34,932 nt of DNA from an uncultured Bacilli bacterium (GTDB taxonomy: Bacteria > Bacillota_I > Bacilli_A > RFN20 > CAG-449). The stretch lies in the NCBI GenBank assembly GCA_947627505.1, contig CANQWG010000001.1, positions 73,216 through 108,147 of the forward strand, in the 5' to 3' direction. Numbering within the stretch: the first letter of the stretch is position 1; every line of letters starts with the position of its first letter. Positions 14,680 through 23,926 of the stretch are shown here, one piece after another. The translations under genes were made by a program, and so were the position numbers. The notes beneath the pieces were generated by a model. It worked only from the letters and a program-made list of their open reading frames with translations. It did no database searches and had not been told where the DNA came from.

Positions 14680-15654
14680 ATGAGAATTGTACATGCACGA
14701 ATGAAGGTTTTTAATTTAGATGGCGCGTTTTTAGATGATTTCATCTTGGCAACTTGGATGTTAAGTGCCCTAAAATGGAAGGCACTTGGCAATGATTTAA
14801 TAATGTATACCGATGCAGAAACTTTTGAAAATATGAAAGCAGTTCATTTAGACGAGCTTTACGACCAAATTGATACTAAAAGTTTGACCGAAGAAACCGA
14901 GAATATTGATCTTAGATTCTTTTGGGCCACACCCAAATTAGCTTCTTTAAAAAAAGAAATTAAAAAGGGATATTTACCAATTATTTCTGACACGGACGTT
15001 ATTCCAATGTCTCCAAAAATAATGGAATTATTCAATAATACAAAAGACCTTATTGTTTACTCAACAAAAGAATTTAAAGAATTTCATACAATCTATCCTA
15101 GGCTTGAAAACATATCTTTTCCAGAAAATTATAAATTGCCAAAATGGTTTACTGGATTCGCTAAACCATTAAATACAGCCGTATTATGGTTTAAAGATCA
15201 ATCGACGGCGAAATTTTATTTGGACGAGGCATTTAAGATTATGATTGGTAATCAAAATACAAAAAAGAATTCAACAGCTCAAACAATGTGTAATGCCGAG
15301 CAAAGATTACTCGGCGAAATAGTTAATTACAAATCGCTTTCGTTCAATGTTGTTCAACCGATTGATCAAGGTATAATTAACTCTTTTGCCATTCATACTC
15401 ATGGCTACAAACAATACTTTGTTAAATACGATAGGACACAAAAATTAGCATGGGTTTTAAATCTTTTAGCGATGATCAAAGATTTAAATAATGAGTTTTA
15501 TAACAAAATAATTAACTTACCAATTTTTGAGGCTGAAAAGTTGCAAATTGAAAATAACAGTAATCCTATTCCTTTTGTAGAGGAATTAAAAATTTATAAC
15601 GAAGAGTATCGAACTTTGTTTAATCAGGTAAAGGAGAATTTAGATGGAAGATAA
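14680..15654 (+). CDS. Glycosyltransferase-like protein (DUF6734-like)
   Basis: 324 residues with an AAAGGAGAAAG site. The layout is that of a small GT-A fold enzyme: an opening beta strand and helix (FLDDFILATWMLSALKWKAL, about 19-38), then LIMYTDAETF, and a DxD-type motif in ISDTDVIPMS (about 102-111) that would bind the metal and sugar nucleotide. Later segments (FNTAVLWF-like region, HTHGYKQYF near the C-terminus, with conserved histidines) match the same superfamily layout. Located between tail appendage and internal virion genes and overlapping the next gene by 11 bases. It could glycosylate virion proteins such as the Ig-rich nozzle, or alter host surface glycans. Family name is tentative. 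Confidence 0.55.
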   Translation: MRIVHARMKVFNLDGAFLDDFILATWMLSALKWKALGNDLIMYTDAETFENMKAVHLDELYDQIDTKSLTEETENIDLRFFWATPKLASLKKEIKKGYLPIISDTDVIPMSPKIMELFNNTKDLIVYSTKEFKEFHTIYPRLENISFPENYKLPKWFTGFAKPLNTAVLWFKDQSTAKFYLDEAFKIMIGNQNTKKNSTAQTMCNAEQRLLGEIVNYKSLSFNVVQPIDQGIINSFAIHTHGYKQYFVKYDRTQKLAWVLNLLAMIKDLNNEFYNKIINLPIFEAEKLQIENNSNPIPFVEELKIYNEEYRTLFNQVKENLDGR

Positions 15655-16507
15655 TGTTAAGAAAAAATATCAAGAATTAGCCAATACGTCAGATGAAGTG
15701 AATCAAGGCTCTGTAAGAGATAATTATTATCAAATGGCTAAGAATCAAGAATATTCATCTCTCCTAGATAAGGAAATTGAATTGGAAAATGCAAAGGCCG
15801 CTGCATTTAAGCAGACAAATAATCAAATGGCTGCACAAGGCTTTTCAACACAAGGATATGGATCTTCGGTTCATTCGGGAATGGGAAATAAATATTTGGC
15901 AGCTTACGAAAACGCCAAAACAGCATATCAAACTAACGTTAACAATTTAAATCAACAGCAAAGACAAGAACAATTAAACGAAGCAAATGATAGATTCGGA
16001 AGTGTAACTACAATGCTCTCGCAAGCAGAAACGTTGGACCAAATGTATGGACTGTTATCTGATTATGGATACGGAACGATAACAGAAGATGAAAATGGCA
16101 ATTCAGTCTTTAATTGGAACAATAAACCAAAAGATATAAGCGATGATGATTGGAATCAAATGAGATATTACTTTAATTTACAAAAATATTCTATTGAAAA
16201 TAGTCAAGCAAGAAATTATACAACTTATGGTAATTTAGATTCTTGGAAATCAGCATCTTTTGTAAGAGAGAATGGTTCAGCTCATACCATTGGTGATGAA
16301 TTTGCATACGAATCGGATGCTTTATGGGCTAACATTAGTGCCGGGAAATACGCGTATGGTACAACTGTCATGATGAAAAATGGTGCTGGCGATGTTATCT
16401 ATGTTCAATGGACACAAAATGGGTTAAGAATGGTAGATAAGAGTGTCTATGATACAAGTGCAAATACAGATAAATTGATTTGGAATGAAAATGTTTCCAA
16501 TAAATAA
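15644..16507 (+). CDS. Internal virion (core) protein
   Basis: 287 residues; AAGGAG lies upstream inside the end of the previous gene, and the genes overlap by 11 bases. The N-terminal half is a long helical region rich in Gln, Asn and Ala, with the segment MAAQGFSTQGYGSSVHSGMG (about 62-81), a pattern seen in Bacillota podovirus internal proteins that precede the giant ejection protein. The C-terminal half is beta-rich. By analogy with T7 gp14-gp16 it would be packaged in the head and ejected with or before the genome. No enzyme motif is visible. The gene order small core protein followed by giant core protein supports the call. Confidence 0.6.
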   Translation: MEDNVKKKYQELANTSDEVNQGSVRDNYYQMAKNQEYSSLLDKEIELENAKAAAFKQTNNQMAAQGFSTQGYGSSVHSGMGNKYLAAYENAKTAYQTNVNNLNQQQRQEQLNEANDRFGSVTTMLSQAETLDQMYGLLSDYGYGTITEDENGNSVFNWNNKPKDISDDDWNQMRYYFNLQKYSIENSQARNYTTYGNLDSWKSASFVRENGSAHTIGDEFAYESDALWANISAGKYAYGTTVMMKNGAGDVIYVQWTQNGLRMVDKSVYDTSANTDKLIWNENVSNK

Positions 16508-16531
16508 TAATTTCTAAAGAATGGTGATTCT

Positions 16532-19500
16532 ATGGCGTACTCAAGAAATGAATATTTAAAACAACTAAACGCAATGCGCAATAATTACCAAAATAATGGT
16601 AATGCCATCATAAATACTATGGATGACTCTACTTCTGTCGGAGAAGAGTTATCTTCTTTTGCGTCCATGAGTACGCCTCTTCCTTCTGTAGCAAAAGAAA
16701 ATGGAATAAAAGATTATAAAGAGACTCGAAATGGGTGGCAAAGAACCATGGATACTATGGAGGAATTAGGCACCAACGTTAAAAAGGGTACCTTAAACTT
16801 TATGGATTCTATTGGTGATTTTGTTATTGGCCTTTCCGGTTGGGTTGGATCTTGGTTTGGTGCCGATACACAATGGGCAGAGGATGCTATACAATATGAT
16901 TGGGTTTCACAAGCTAGTGAGACAACCAACATATTTAATCCTTTTGATATTTTGAGTGGTGATATATTTAATTCAAATTATTATAATGAATATTCAAATG
17001 TTTTTAAAAGTCCGGAGCAAGCTCGTTTAAGTGAGGCAAAGCGACATAGCGGATCTTGGGTTTCAGACGCAGATCCAAATTTTCAGCAAGGATATAATAA
17101 TATAACTGAGGGAATTGGTGAATTATTGCCAAGCGTAGCCTTATCATTTGCTACAGGTGGAACTTCTTTGGGAGCACAAATGGCCATTCAAGGTGGTGTT
17201 ACGGCTGCAAGAGTTACAGGACAATCAACGGAACAAGCATTACAAGAAGGAGCTAATTTACAAGGAGCTTTAGGATATGGGGCAACTAAAGGTACAATAG
17301 CTGGAACAATAACGGCCGCAACGGTAGGTATTGGTGGTACAGTATTAGCTAGAGGTGGTGAAGGAATAGTTTCTAAAGGCTCACGACTTATTGGAGAAAA
17401 AATTGGTAAAGTATTTTCTAATAGTGCTACAGCCGAAGTTATCGCGAGTAAAAGTGCGGAAATTTTATTTAGAGCAGGAATAGATGCGACAAGTGCTGGA
17501 GCACAGACATTGTTGGATCCTGTTTTAAAACAAATTACTTATGATAGTGAAGCAATTCAGAAAGCTTATGGCTCAAATGAAGCAATTCAAAACACATTGG
17601 CCAATCTGGGCAATGCAATGGTTCAAGCAGGACTAACAAGCGCTGTTTTAAGTACAGGTAAAGAAGTTGTGTCACTCGCTAAAGCAAAGTCTTTTGAACA
17701 GTATAAAGAAAATTATTTTGTAAACAAAATTGCTGGAAGTGATATAAAAAAAGCAGAGTTATATCAAAAGAAATATCATGAATATTTAGAACAAATGAAT
17801 AAAGAACTAGGAATTGGGACCAACAATCTAAAAACAGAAAAAGAAGCAATTCAAATAATCAATAAATATTCCAATAAAATATTAAAATTAAATGAAAGAT
17901 ATAATATTGATGAATTGTTAAATAATCTTAAAAAACAATCTAATTTAAGTGGTACATCTGCTTTAAAATATGAACAAGCAATAAACAATGCGAAAGAATC
18001 AACAGCGTTCAAAACAGCTTTTTATTCTAGTGGCACAGTGTCAAAATCTGTTTTATATCAATATCTAAAAGAAAGTGGATGGAAAGCAAAAAGTGGAGGA
18101 ACGTACACTTCTGAAAAAGGTGACTTTCTAATTTCAGCCACCGATAACGGAGAAGCAGCAATAACATTGCCCAATAGTCCTAATAGTCCAATTCCTCTTC
18201 TTGAAAACAAGCAAAAAGATGGTGTATCTTTGCAACTTAATTATCCAAATCAAGCAATTGCTATGCTTGGTACGTTAAATAATTCTACAAAAGTTTACTT
18301 ACCAAGCACTTTCGTTTATGAAAATAAAACATATTCTTTGACAAAAACGAATCTTTCATATGTAAAGCAAGAGATGGAAAACAAAAATAATAATTTATAT
18401 GGATTAAAAAATGGTGAATCTGCATTAAAGTATTTAGTACATAATTATTCAAAAGAAGAAGTATTAAATCTTAATAATAGTAAATCGCAACTTATTGTTG
18501 ATGATGATACACTAAAAAAATATGTTTATGAAGTTATAAATAATTATTCAAATGCTAAAGATTATGCAATCATCGGAAGAATTACTAACAAGACTATAAA
18601 TAAATTAAAAAATGATACTGGCATTGACTTTAGTAATTTTTCTCTTGCATATAATAAGTCATACTTGAAGCATATTTACAATGATCATGTTGCTAAAATA
18701 AAAAATTCTATACCTTTAGATCAAAGTGAATTATTCCTTTTTCCGTATATAATGGAAAATTATGATGAATCAAAAATATTATCTAATAATAGATTACAAG
18801 TAAGAAAGAATATTTTTGATAATTATTCACTAATAGCCGAATATTCTTTTAAAAAGAATAATTTAGTGCTGGTTTCTTTGTATAAAACAAAAAAGGGAGA
18901 GAATCTTCTCCCAACCTCTCATGGTGGTAATAAACCACCCTTACCAAGTATTACGTCCGAAACGCCATCTGGGGCATTTCCTCTCCCAAGTAATAGTATA
19001 TCACAAAACAAAGGGAAAAATGCAACAGAGATTGAAAACAAATCTTCAATAGCATACAATAAGATTAAGAAAGGAGAGCATTCTAATGACTTTAGAAGAA
19101 TTCAAGAAGAAAGTTTGGGATTGCATGAAGAAGAGATATCCGAATATCATGGCGGAAAACGAACGCTTGATGAAACTTTACGAAGACGACTTTCCAGAGC
19201 TTATGAGTTGGAATTGCACTCCAGAAGAAGCGGTCGGAATTATACACAGCGGACTTTATTAAATCCTAAGACTAATACTAACGTACAAATACTTGAAAAT
19301 GTTGATGGACAAGTATTCCATGACATTTTTGAAATAAATAGAAAATATTTAAAAAATGGTGAATTAGTAGATTTACATGATAATTATGATGATTGTACTT
19401 GCTATTTAAGCGAAGATGGCTTAAGTGGTTTTGCTATTACTAAAGAAGGAGACTTAGTTAGTGTTTTTAGCTTATCAAAAGAAGGTGGATTTTTAAAAAC

Positions 19501-22500
19501 GATAGCTCCTATTGTTAAGGATAAAGCAAAAACACTAGATTGCTATGCCTCACCACTTCAAGATTTACAAGTAATGTATTCCAAAATCTTCGGTTTTAAA
19601 ACCGCTTCAATCATGGATTACAATATGGAATTTGACCATGATAACATTGCTGAGAATCATAAAAAACCTCAAGTCGCATTTATGATAAATACAAATATGA
19701 TAAATACAAATGAGGATATCGAAACAAAGCACTTTAATAAAGATCAGTATGACGAAGCTTCTACATATCAATTATCCTTTTTTAAAGCAAAAGATATAAA
19801 AATTTCGTCTAAAGGTCATAATGCTCAATTGGTAAAAGATAGTGCCAATCTTCGAAAAGATAAGGTATATTCACTTGATTCCACGTCAAAACTTGTCAAA
19901 AATGTTTTAACTAACATTAAAAATAAAATTTCATCAAATGTTGAAATAAAACTAAAAGGATCTAAAAGTGAATTATTTAGAAAAACTTTTGAAGATCTTA
20001 ATTTATCTAAAAATACGGATAATGTAATTGACGGACTTATACAAGCTATTACTGAATCAACAATATATTTTAACAAAGGGGAAAGTTCTGAAACATCTGG
20101 AAAATTAGGCGATTATCTTGATACTACTTTAGTACAAGATCTCAGAACATGTATTAAAGATTTAATTGAACATACGGGTCAAAAGGCATATGTAAAAAGA
20201 CTGACAGAAAAGTATCTTAATATAATTGACAAAATAGCCGGACAAATAAAAGAACAAAGAAATTTAGGACATTATGCCAAAGTATATACTAACTTAAAAA
20301 ATAAGTTACCAAAATATTTAAGAAAAGATTTAGATTTCACAGAAGATAACGAAACATATCATCAATTATCGTTATTATTAGATCCTTTAAGACTGGCATC
20401 AAATAGCACCAACTCTTACTATGACGGAGGATTAAAACAAAAAATTGCTGATTTGCTTATAAAATACAAACCTATTGAACTAGATAATAACGGAGAATTT
20501 AAAGAAGGCTTTTCTTTATTTGATGAAAACATACGAAATGAATATCAAGTTCTTTATAATTTACTGCCTGATTCTACCGGAGAAAATTATTCGTTAAATA
20601 GTGTCCAATTAAAGCAAGTTGTTAAACTTATGCGCATGATTTCAAAAGTTTCAAAGGATTCAATAGAGGCTTTTAAAACCAAAATAGGTCCAAATGCTTT
20701 TGAAACAATAAACGCAATACAAAAGCATGGGCAAATGCCAGCACTTAAGCATTTAGAGGCGCGCTGGGACGTTGTTAGATCTATGCTTGGTGATTCAACA
20801 TTGGCCGATGAAATGACTAATGGTTTTAGACAAGCAGTAGGGAAAGCAGGTCTAAAATCTAGAGCAATTAAAGATAAAGTATCTGCTTATATAAAAGACA
20901 ACAAACTCACAAAAACGCTTCATGAGAAAATTGATTTTTATGGAAGTACAATACCTTTAGGAAGTTTAGCCACAACATATGCACAACTATTGACTGATGC
21001 TGATTACGAACAAATTGATTTAGGTGGTTTGACATATACTAATTCAAAAGGAAAAAGAGTTGCAGGCTTGGCAAACAAGACAAAAGGTAAATCAGCAGAA
21101 ATTAAACAATTCTTAGAAGATAATCTACCTATTGAAGTAAAAGAGTACGCACAATTTATTAAAAATATTTTAAATAATGAACTCAAAAAGGATTATGGCG
21201 ACTATTATAAAATTAAATATGGTGTATCAGATGCTAATGTGATGGAAGACTATATGTTTTTATCACGACAAATTGATAAGATGGCAAGTGCTGAAAGTAT
21301 GATAAACGCGCCCAAACTTTTTGGTAATGAACAAAACAGAGTTAGAAAGTCTAGCGAACCAATTAAGATTGTCGATTTGACTGATTCTTTCGAACAATAT
21401 GTAGACAATTTATACAATCATATGTACGTTATGCCATTATACAGAGATTTATTAAAAACATTAAACACTAAAGTTTATGTTAATGGCAATAGAATAAACG
21501 CTATTACCGTTTTGAAAGAAAAATTCGGCGAAAAAAATTATGATATCTTTCGTAATACAATGGATGGTATTGCTGGTATTACCAACAAAAAAACAACATT
21601 ATTAGGCAGATTTTTTAATGGTTGGTATAAGTCAACGTTAGGTTTAAAATGGACAACCATTATAAAACAAAATTTTTCTAAATTTGTTAGTAATTATTCG
21701 ATTTCCAAGATTACACGAGCTGAATTAAAATTGATATTTGGCTCTAAAGAGTTTAAAACTTTGCTAAGAGATTTTGAAACTTCTATTGGGGAGTATATCA
21801 ATCGTGAAAAAAAATCTAATACAATTCATCATTACAATAGTAATAATGACTTTGCAACTAAATTAGATAAAGTCACTGATATTTTTATGCTAGGTATTTC
21901 TAAAATGGACAAAGGTACCATTAGAACAGGACTTGCGGCATCCATTATTGCGGCTCTTGACGAAGGATATAGTCCAAATAATGATTACTTTGCTGAATTA
22001 GTAGTAAATGACTTTACAGAATTTGTTTTAACGCAAATCAATAGTGATGTTTTAGGCCAAAACGAACTTGGTAGTACTAGATTTGGAGATGTATTTGTAT
22101 TCCAAGGACCAGCAAGAGTTGCGTTGGCAACGATAAACAACAAAATACGTATTTGGAAAAGATACCATAAACTTTCTAGTAAAGATATTGATACTGCAAT
22201 AACACAAGCTGAAGAGGAAGAAAACGAAGCTCAAAAACTAGTAGACATAGCCGAAGATGAGTTAAATAATGCCATTGAAAAATTGGATAAAACTAAAGAA
22301 GAAAGCAAAAATGAAACGCTTCCTAAAGAAGAAAGAGAACGTCGAATCAATGAAGCGAAAGAAGTCGTTAAAAATAAGCAAAATAAACTATATGAAGCAG
22401 AGGACAAATTACGCGAAAAAAAGGCAAATACCAATAGCGCTAAAAATGACAAAAAGAATTTTCATCGATTCAAAAATATGGGTGGCAAAAAGTCTATTCT

Positions 22501-23626
22501 ATCAATGGTAACTGGTTTAATGATGATGGGAGTAGGATTAACAGTAGTTAGTGAACTCGATCAAAGGATTAAAGGTAGAAAAAAATGGACAGAATTTGAT
22601 GGCCAAGAAATATTGAAACAAACTGCTTATAACTCGACACTTTCTTGGATACCGGTAATAAATACTATTTCTAATTCGGTTCTAAATGGCTATGATGTGT
22701 CGTTGCCTAGTTCAACAATGATTAACGAAGTAACGGATACTCTTTCAAGCTTGTATGGCCTTTTAAGTGGAGATGTAAGCGAAAGCAATGTAAAAACACT
22801 AATCAGGAATGCAGTTAATGTTTTAAGCAATATTACCGGTATTCCATTTAAAACTATCTATGATTACATTGTCGGTGCAATATCACAATTTGATCCATTA
22901 ACGGCTTTAAGAATTAAAAATGTCTTTTATACAATGAACTCTACAGCTGCTACGAAAGCATATAATGAATATGTTTCTGAAGATTGGGAAAGCCAAGCAA
23001 AAGCGCAATTACTTTATAATTCAAATTATTTTAAAGGTGGAATTATCGACGATAATATTGCGGAAGAATTATATACTTTCTCGAAATACGGATATAATGC
23101 CATTCCTAAAGATCTTATGACATCATACACTGATATTGATGGAAAAGTGATAAGCTTAACAAAACAGCAAATTACTCAATTTGCATCGCTGTATAAAGAA
23201 TCTAAAAAAGAAGTTAACAATCTTTTAGAAATAAGCGATTACTCATCATATAATTACTACGATCAAGCAAAGTTAGTTAAAAAAGTTTATGATACTTATT
23301 ATGAGTATGCAAAAGCAAAAACAACTGGAACGCAATCTAAAAATAGAATCTCAAATATTTTACTTTTAACAAATGGTAAAATAGGTATTTCAAAATTTTT
23401 ACTAGGAGTTAATTCCTTATCAACAATTACTGAATCTAAAACTGCCACACGGAAAGAATTGATCATGGCTCAAATTAACAAAATGACTGAATTAAATAAG
23501 TCAGAAAAACTGTTGTTAGTTTATTTGCTCGGTTTCTCTCTAAGCGACAAAAATAAATTAGTTTTAAGTAATTACTTAACAAATCATGGAGCCAATTATA
23601 AAGAGGCAATAGAAGCACTTCAGTAG
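16532..23626 (+). CDS. Giant polyvalent ejection protein carrying PBECR-like nuclease and acetyltransferase-like segments
   Basis: 2364 residues. Region by region: 1-180, polar; about 190-290, Gly/Ala-rich hydrophobic stretches suited to membrane insertion; about 370-480, helical; about 678-790, a segment like the phage Barnase-EndoU-colicin-RelE (PBECR) nucleases, with IIGRITNKTINKLKNDTGID, a LKHIYNDH histidine motif and final beta strands; about 800-895, Pro/Ser/charged linker that overlaps another ORF; about 895-1050, acetyltransferase-like, with DGLSGFAITKEGDLVSVF and a 'LD.Y.S.L...Y.K.FGFK' end; 1050-1650, helical; about 1660-1725, similar to large-polyvalent-protein associated domains (LPD38-like); 1889-1972, coiled coil; 1989-2010, membrane span. 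As the largest virion gene of a podovirus it should be ejected into the cell (compare T7 gp16, N4 virion RNA polymerase), bringing the nuclease and acetyltransferase along. Domain names are motif-based. Confidence 0.7.
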   Translation: MAYSRNEYLKQLNAMRNNYQNNGNAIINTMDDSTSVGEELSSFASMSTPLPSVAKENGIKDYKETRNGWQRTMDTMEELGTNVKKGTLNFMDSIGDFVIGLSGWVGSWFGADTQWAEDAIQYDWVSQASETTNIFNPFDILSGDIFNSNYYNEYSNVFKSPEQARLSEAKRHSGSWVSDADPNFQQGYNNITEGIGELLPSVALSFATGGTSLGAQMAIQGGVTAARVTGQSTEQALQEGANLQGALGYGATKGTIAGTITAATVGIGGTVLARGGEGIVSKGSRLIGEKIGKVFSNSATAEVIASKSAEILFRAGIDATSAGAQTLLDPVLKQITYDSEAIQKAYGSNEAIQNTLANLGNAMVQAGLTSAVLSTGKEVVSLAKAKSFEQYKENYFVNKIAGSDIKKAELYQKKYHEYLEQMNKELGIGTNNLKTEKEAIQIINKYSNKILKLNERYNIDELLNNLKKQSNLSGTSALKYEQAINNAKESTAFKTAFYSSGTVSKSVLYQYLKESGWKAKSGGTYTSEKGDFLISATDNGEAAITLPNSPNSPIPLLENKQKDGVSLQLNYPNQAIAMLGTLNNSTKVYLPSTFVYENKTYSLTKTNLSYVKQEMENKNNNLYGLKNGESALKYLVHNYSKEEVLNLNNSKSQLIVDDDTLKKYVYEVINNYSNAKDYAIIGRITNKTINKLKNDTGIDFSNFSLAYNKSYLKHIYNDHVAKIKNSIPLDQSELFLFPYIMENYDESKILSNNRLQVRKNIFDNYSLIAEYSFKKNNLVLVSLYKTKKGENLLPTSHGGNKPPLPSITSETPSGAFPLPSNSISQNKGKNATEIENKSSIAYNKIKKGEHSNDFRRIQEESLGLHEEEISEYHGGKRTLDETLRRRLSRAYELELHSRRSGRNYTQRTLLNPKTNTNVQILENVDGQVFHDIFEINRKYLKNGELVDLHDNYDDCTCYLSEDGLSGFAITKEGDLVSVFSLSKEGGFLKTIAPIVKDKAKTLDCYASPLQDLQVMYSKIFGFKTASIMDYNMEFDHDNIAENHKKPQVAFMINTNMINTNEDIETKHFNKDQYDEASTYQLSFFKAKDIKISSKGHNAQLVKDSANLRKDKVYSLDSTSKLVKNVLTNIKNKISSNVEIKLKGSKSELFRKTFEDLNLSKNTDNVIDGLIQAITESTIYFNKGESSETSGKLGDYLDTTLVQDLRTCIKDLIEHTGQKAYVKRLTEKYLNIIDKIAGQIKEQRNLGHYAKVYTNLKNKLPKYLRKDLDFTEDNETYHQLSLLLDPLRLASNSTNSYYDGGLKQKIADLLIKYKPIELDNNGEFKEGFSLFDENIRNEYQVLYNLLPDSTGENYSLNSVQLKQVVKLMRMISKVSKDSIEAFKTKIGPNAFETINAIQKHGQMPALKHLEARWDVVRSMLGDSTLADEMTNGFRQAVGKAGLKSRAIKDKVSAYIKDNKLTKTLHEKIDFYGSTIPLGSLATTYAQLLTDADYEQIDLGGLTYTNSKGKRVAGLANKTKGKSAEIKQFLEDNLPIEVKEYAQFIKNILNNELKKDYGDYYKIKYGVSDANVMEDYMFLSRQIDKMASAESMINAPKLFGNEQNRVRKSSEPIKIVDLTDSFEQYVDNLYNHMYVMPLYRDLLKTLNTKVYVNGNRINAITVLKEKFGEKNYDIFRNTMDGIAGITNKKTTLLGRFFNGWYKSTLGLKWTTIIKQNFSKFVSNYSISKITRAELKLIFGSKEFKTLLRDFETSIGEYINREKKSNTIHHYNSNNDFATKLDKVTDIFMLGISKMDKGTIRTGLAASIIAALDEGYSPNNDYFAELVVNDFTEFVLTQINSDVLGQNELGSTRFGDVFVFQGPARVALATINNKIRIWKRYHKLSSKDIDTAITQAEEEENEAQKLVDIAEDELNNAIEKLDKTKEESKNETLPKEERERRINEAKEVVKNKQNKLYEAEDKLREKKANTNSAKNDKKNFHRFKNMGGKKSILSMVTGLMMMGVGLTVVSELDQRIKGRKKWTEFDGQEILKQTAYNSTLSWIPVINTISNSVLNGYDVSLPSSTMINEVTDTLSSLYGLLSGDVSESNVKTLIRNAVNVLSNITGIPFKTIYDYIVGAISQFDPLTALRIKNVFYTMNSTAATKAYNEYVSEDWESQAKAQLLYNSNYFKGGIIDDNIAEELYTFSKYGYNAIPKDLMTSYTDIDGKVISLTKQQITQFASLYKESKKEVNNLLEISDYSSYNYYDQAKLVKKVYDTYYEYAKAKTTGTQSKNRISNILLLTNGKIGISKFLLGVNSLSTITESKTATRKELIMAQINKMTELNKSEKLLLVYLLGFSLSDKNKLVLSNYLTNHGANYKEAIEALQ
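19086..19262 (+). CDS. Embedded +1-frame ORF, candidate immunity/partner of the nuclease segment
   Basis: 58 codons, wholly inside the giant gene but in the +1 frame. AAGGAG (19071-19076) lies nine bases before its ATG. The protein begins MTLEEFKKKV and has LYEDDFPELM near residue 31. A homologous ORF with its own ribosome binding site lies at 24253-24423 (shared MTLEEFKK start, 'MK.YE.DFP' core, conserved N and T towards the end), outside any larger gene. Protein-level similarity in this frame argues that it is, or recently was, a real gene. It follows directly on the nuclease segment, the usual place of an immunity gene in toxin cassettes. Whether it is still translated is unknown. Confidence 0.55.
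   Translation: MTLEEFKKKVWDCMKKRYPNIMAENERLMKLYEDDFPELMSWNCTPEEAVGIIHSGLY
19682..19711 (+). repeat. 15-bp tandem duplication in the giant gene
   Basis: ATGATAAATACAAAT occurs twice in a row, encoding MINTN twice in frame at the end of the acetyltransferase-like segment. A recent slippage duplication that adds five residues; a similar 9-bp duplication (NSPNSP) lies near 18173. Confidence 0.95.
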
Positions 23627-23646
23627 GTTAACAGATATCAAAATTT

Positions 23647-23666
23647 AATGTAAGGGAATGTAAGGG
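23647..23666. repeat. 10-bp tandem duplication downstream of the giant gene
   Basis: AATGTAAGGG is repeated twice, 20 bases after the stop of the giant gene and before a T-rich run. No function can be assigned; it marks the start of the 626-base stretch up to 24252 without a long gene, which holds a terminator, a promoter, a small RNA and a decayed gene fragment. Confidence 0.8.
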
Positions 23667-23801
23667 ATTTTTTTCGTAAAATATGCAAAATTATGAAATA
23701 TTACGGACAGTTAAAAATCAAAAAAGCCTAAAAAATAACGTTTTTAAAAGGTGTGTACATATGCTTATAGTTCCGTTTGTCGGCACCATATGATTATAAA
23801 G

Positions 23802-23825
23802 AGCCTAAATTTAGGCTTTTTTTAT
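23802..23825 (+). terminator. Rho-independent terminator of the phage late operon
   Basis: AGCCTAAATTTAGGCT is a perfect 16-base palindrome followed directly by a long T-rich run (TTTTTTTATTTTTTT). It lies about 175 bases after the giant gene and is the first clear intrinsic terminator downstream of the structural genes, so it probably ends the late transcript. Confidence 0.85.
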
Positions 23826-23840
23826 TTTTTTGGATACTAT

Positions 23841-23870
23841 TTGAATATAAGTATTTTATTATGCTATAAT
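23841..23870 (+). promoter_or_regulatory. Promoter of the small RNA
   Basis: -35 TTGAAT (23841-23846) and -10 TATAAT (23865-23870, preceded by TGC) are separated by 18 bases. The expected start point near 23877 coincides with the first base of a hairpin-forming RNA. It lies immediately after the late-operon terminator, so the RNA is transcribed independently. Confidence 0.7.
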
Positions 23871-23876
23871 ATTTAT

Positions 23877-23926
23877 GGAAGTAGGACGCGAGACTTTGTT
23901 TCTTGCCTAGGGCTACTTCCTTTTTT
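23877..23926 (+). ncRNA. Candidate 50-nt small RNA
   Basis: From the predicted +1, GGAAGTAG (23877-23884) pairs perfectly with CTACTTCC (23913-23920), followed by six T. Inside, GCGAGA and TCTTGC form a second stem (one G-U pair) around a CTTTGTT loop, leaving GAC and CTAGGG as unpaired strands. The whole is a compact two-stem RNA that carries its own terminator. No ORF of any size fits. It does not match an RNA family I can name. It sits between the giant virion gene and the orphan cassette, so it may act on phage or cassette mRNAs; that is inference. Confidence 0.6.

Noticed and set aside
22269-22511. 80-codon +frame ORF over the coiled-coil part of the giant gene, considered as a second embedded gene
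   Set aside because: The Lys/Glu-rich repeats of the coiled coil open the alternative frame by composition. Unlike the ORF at 19086 it lacks a homologue in the window and a convincing ribosome binding site.
23751-23800. CATATG...CATATG pair enclosing GTTCCGTTTGTCGGCACCA, which looks like a tRNA 3' end or an attachment site
   Set aside because: The T-arm consensus (TTCGA) and a matching acceptor strand are missing, and no second copy that could be the other attachment site is in the window. It may still be an att core, but the left end of the prophage is needed to say so.
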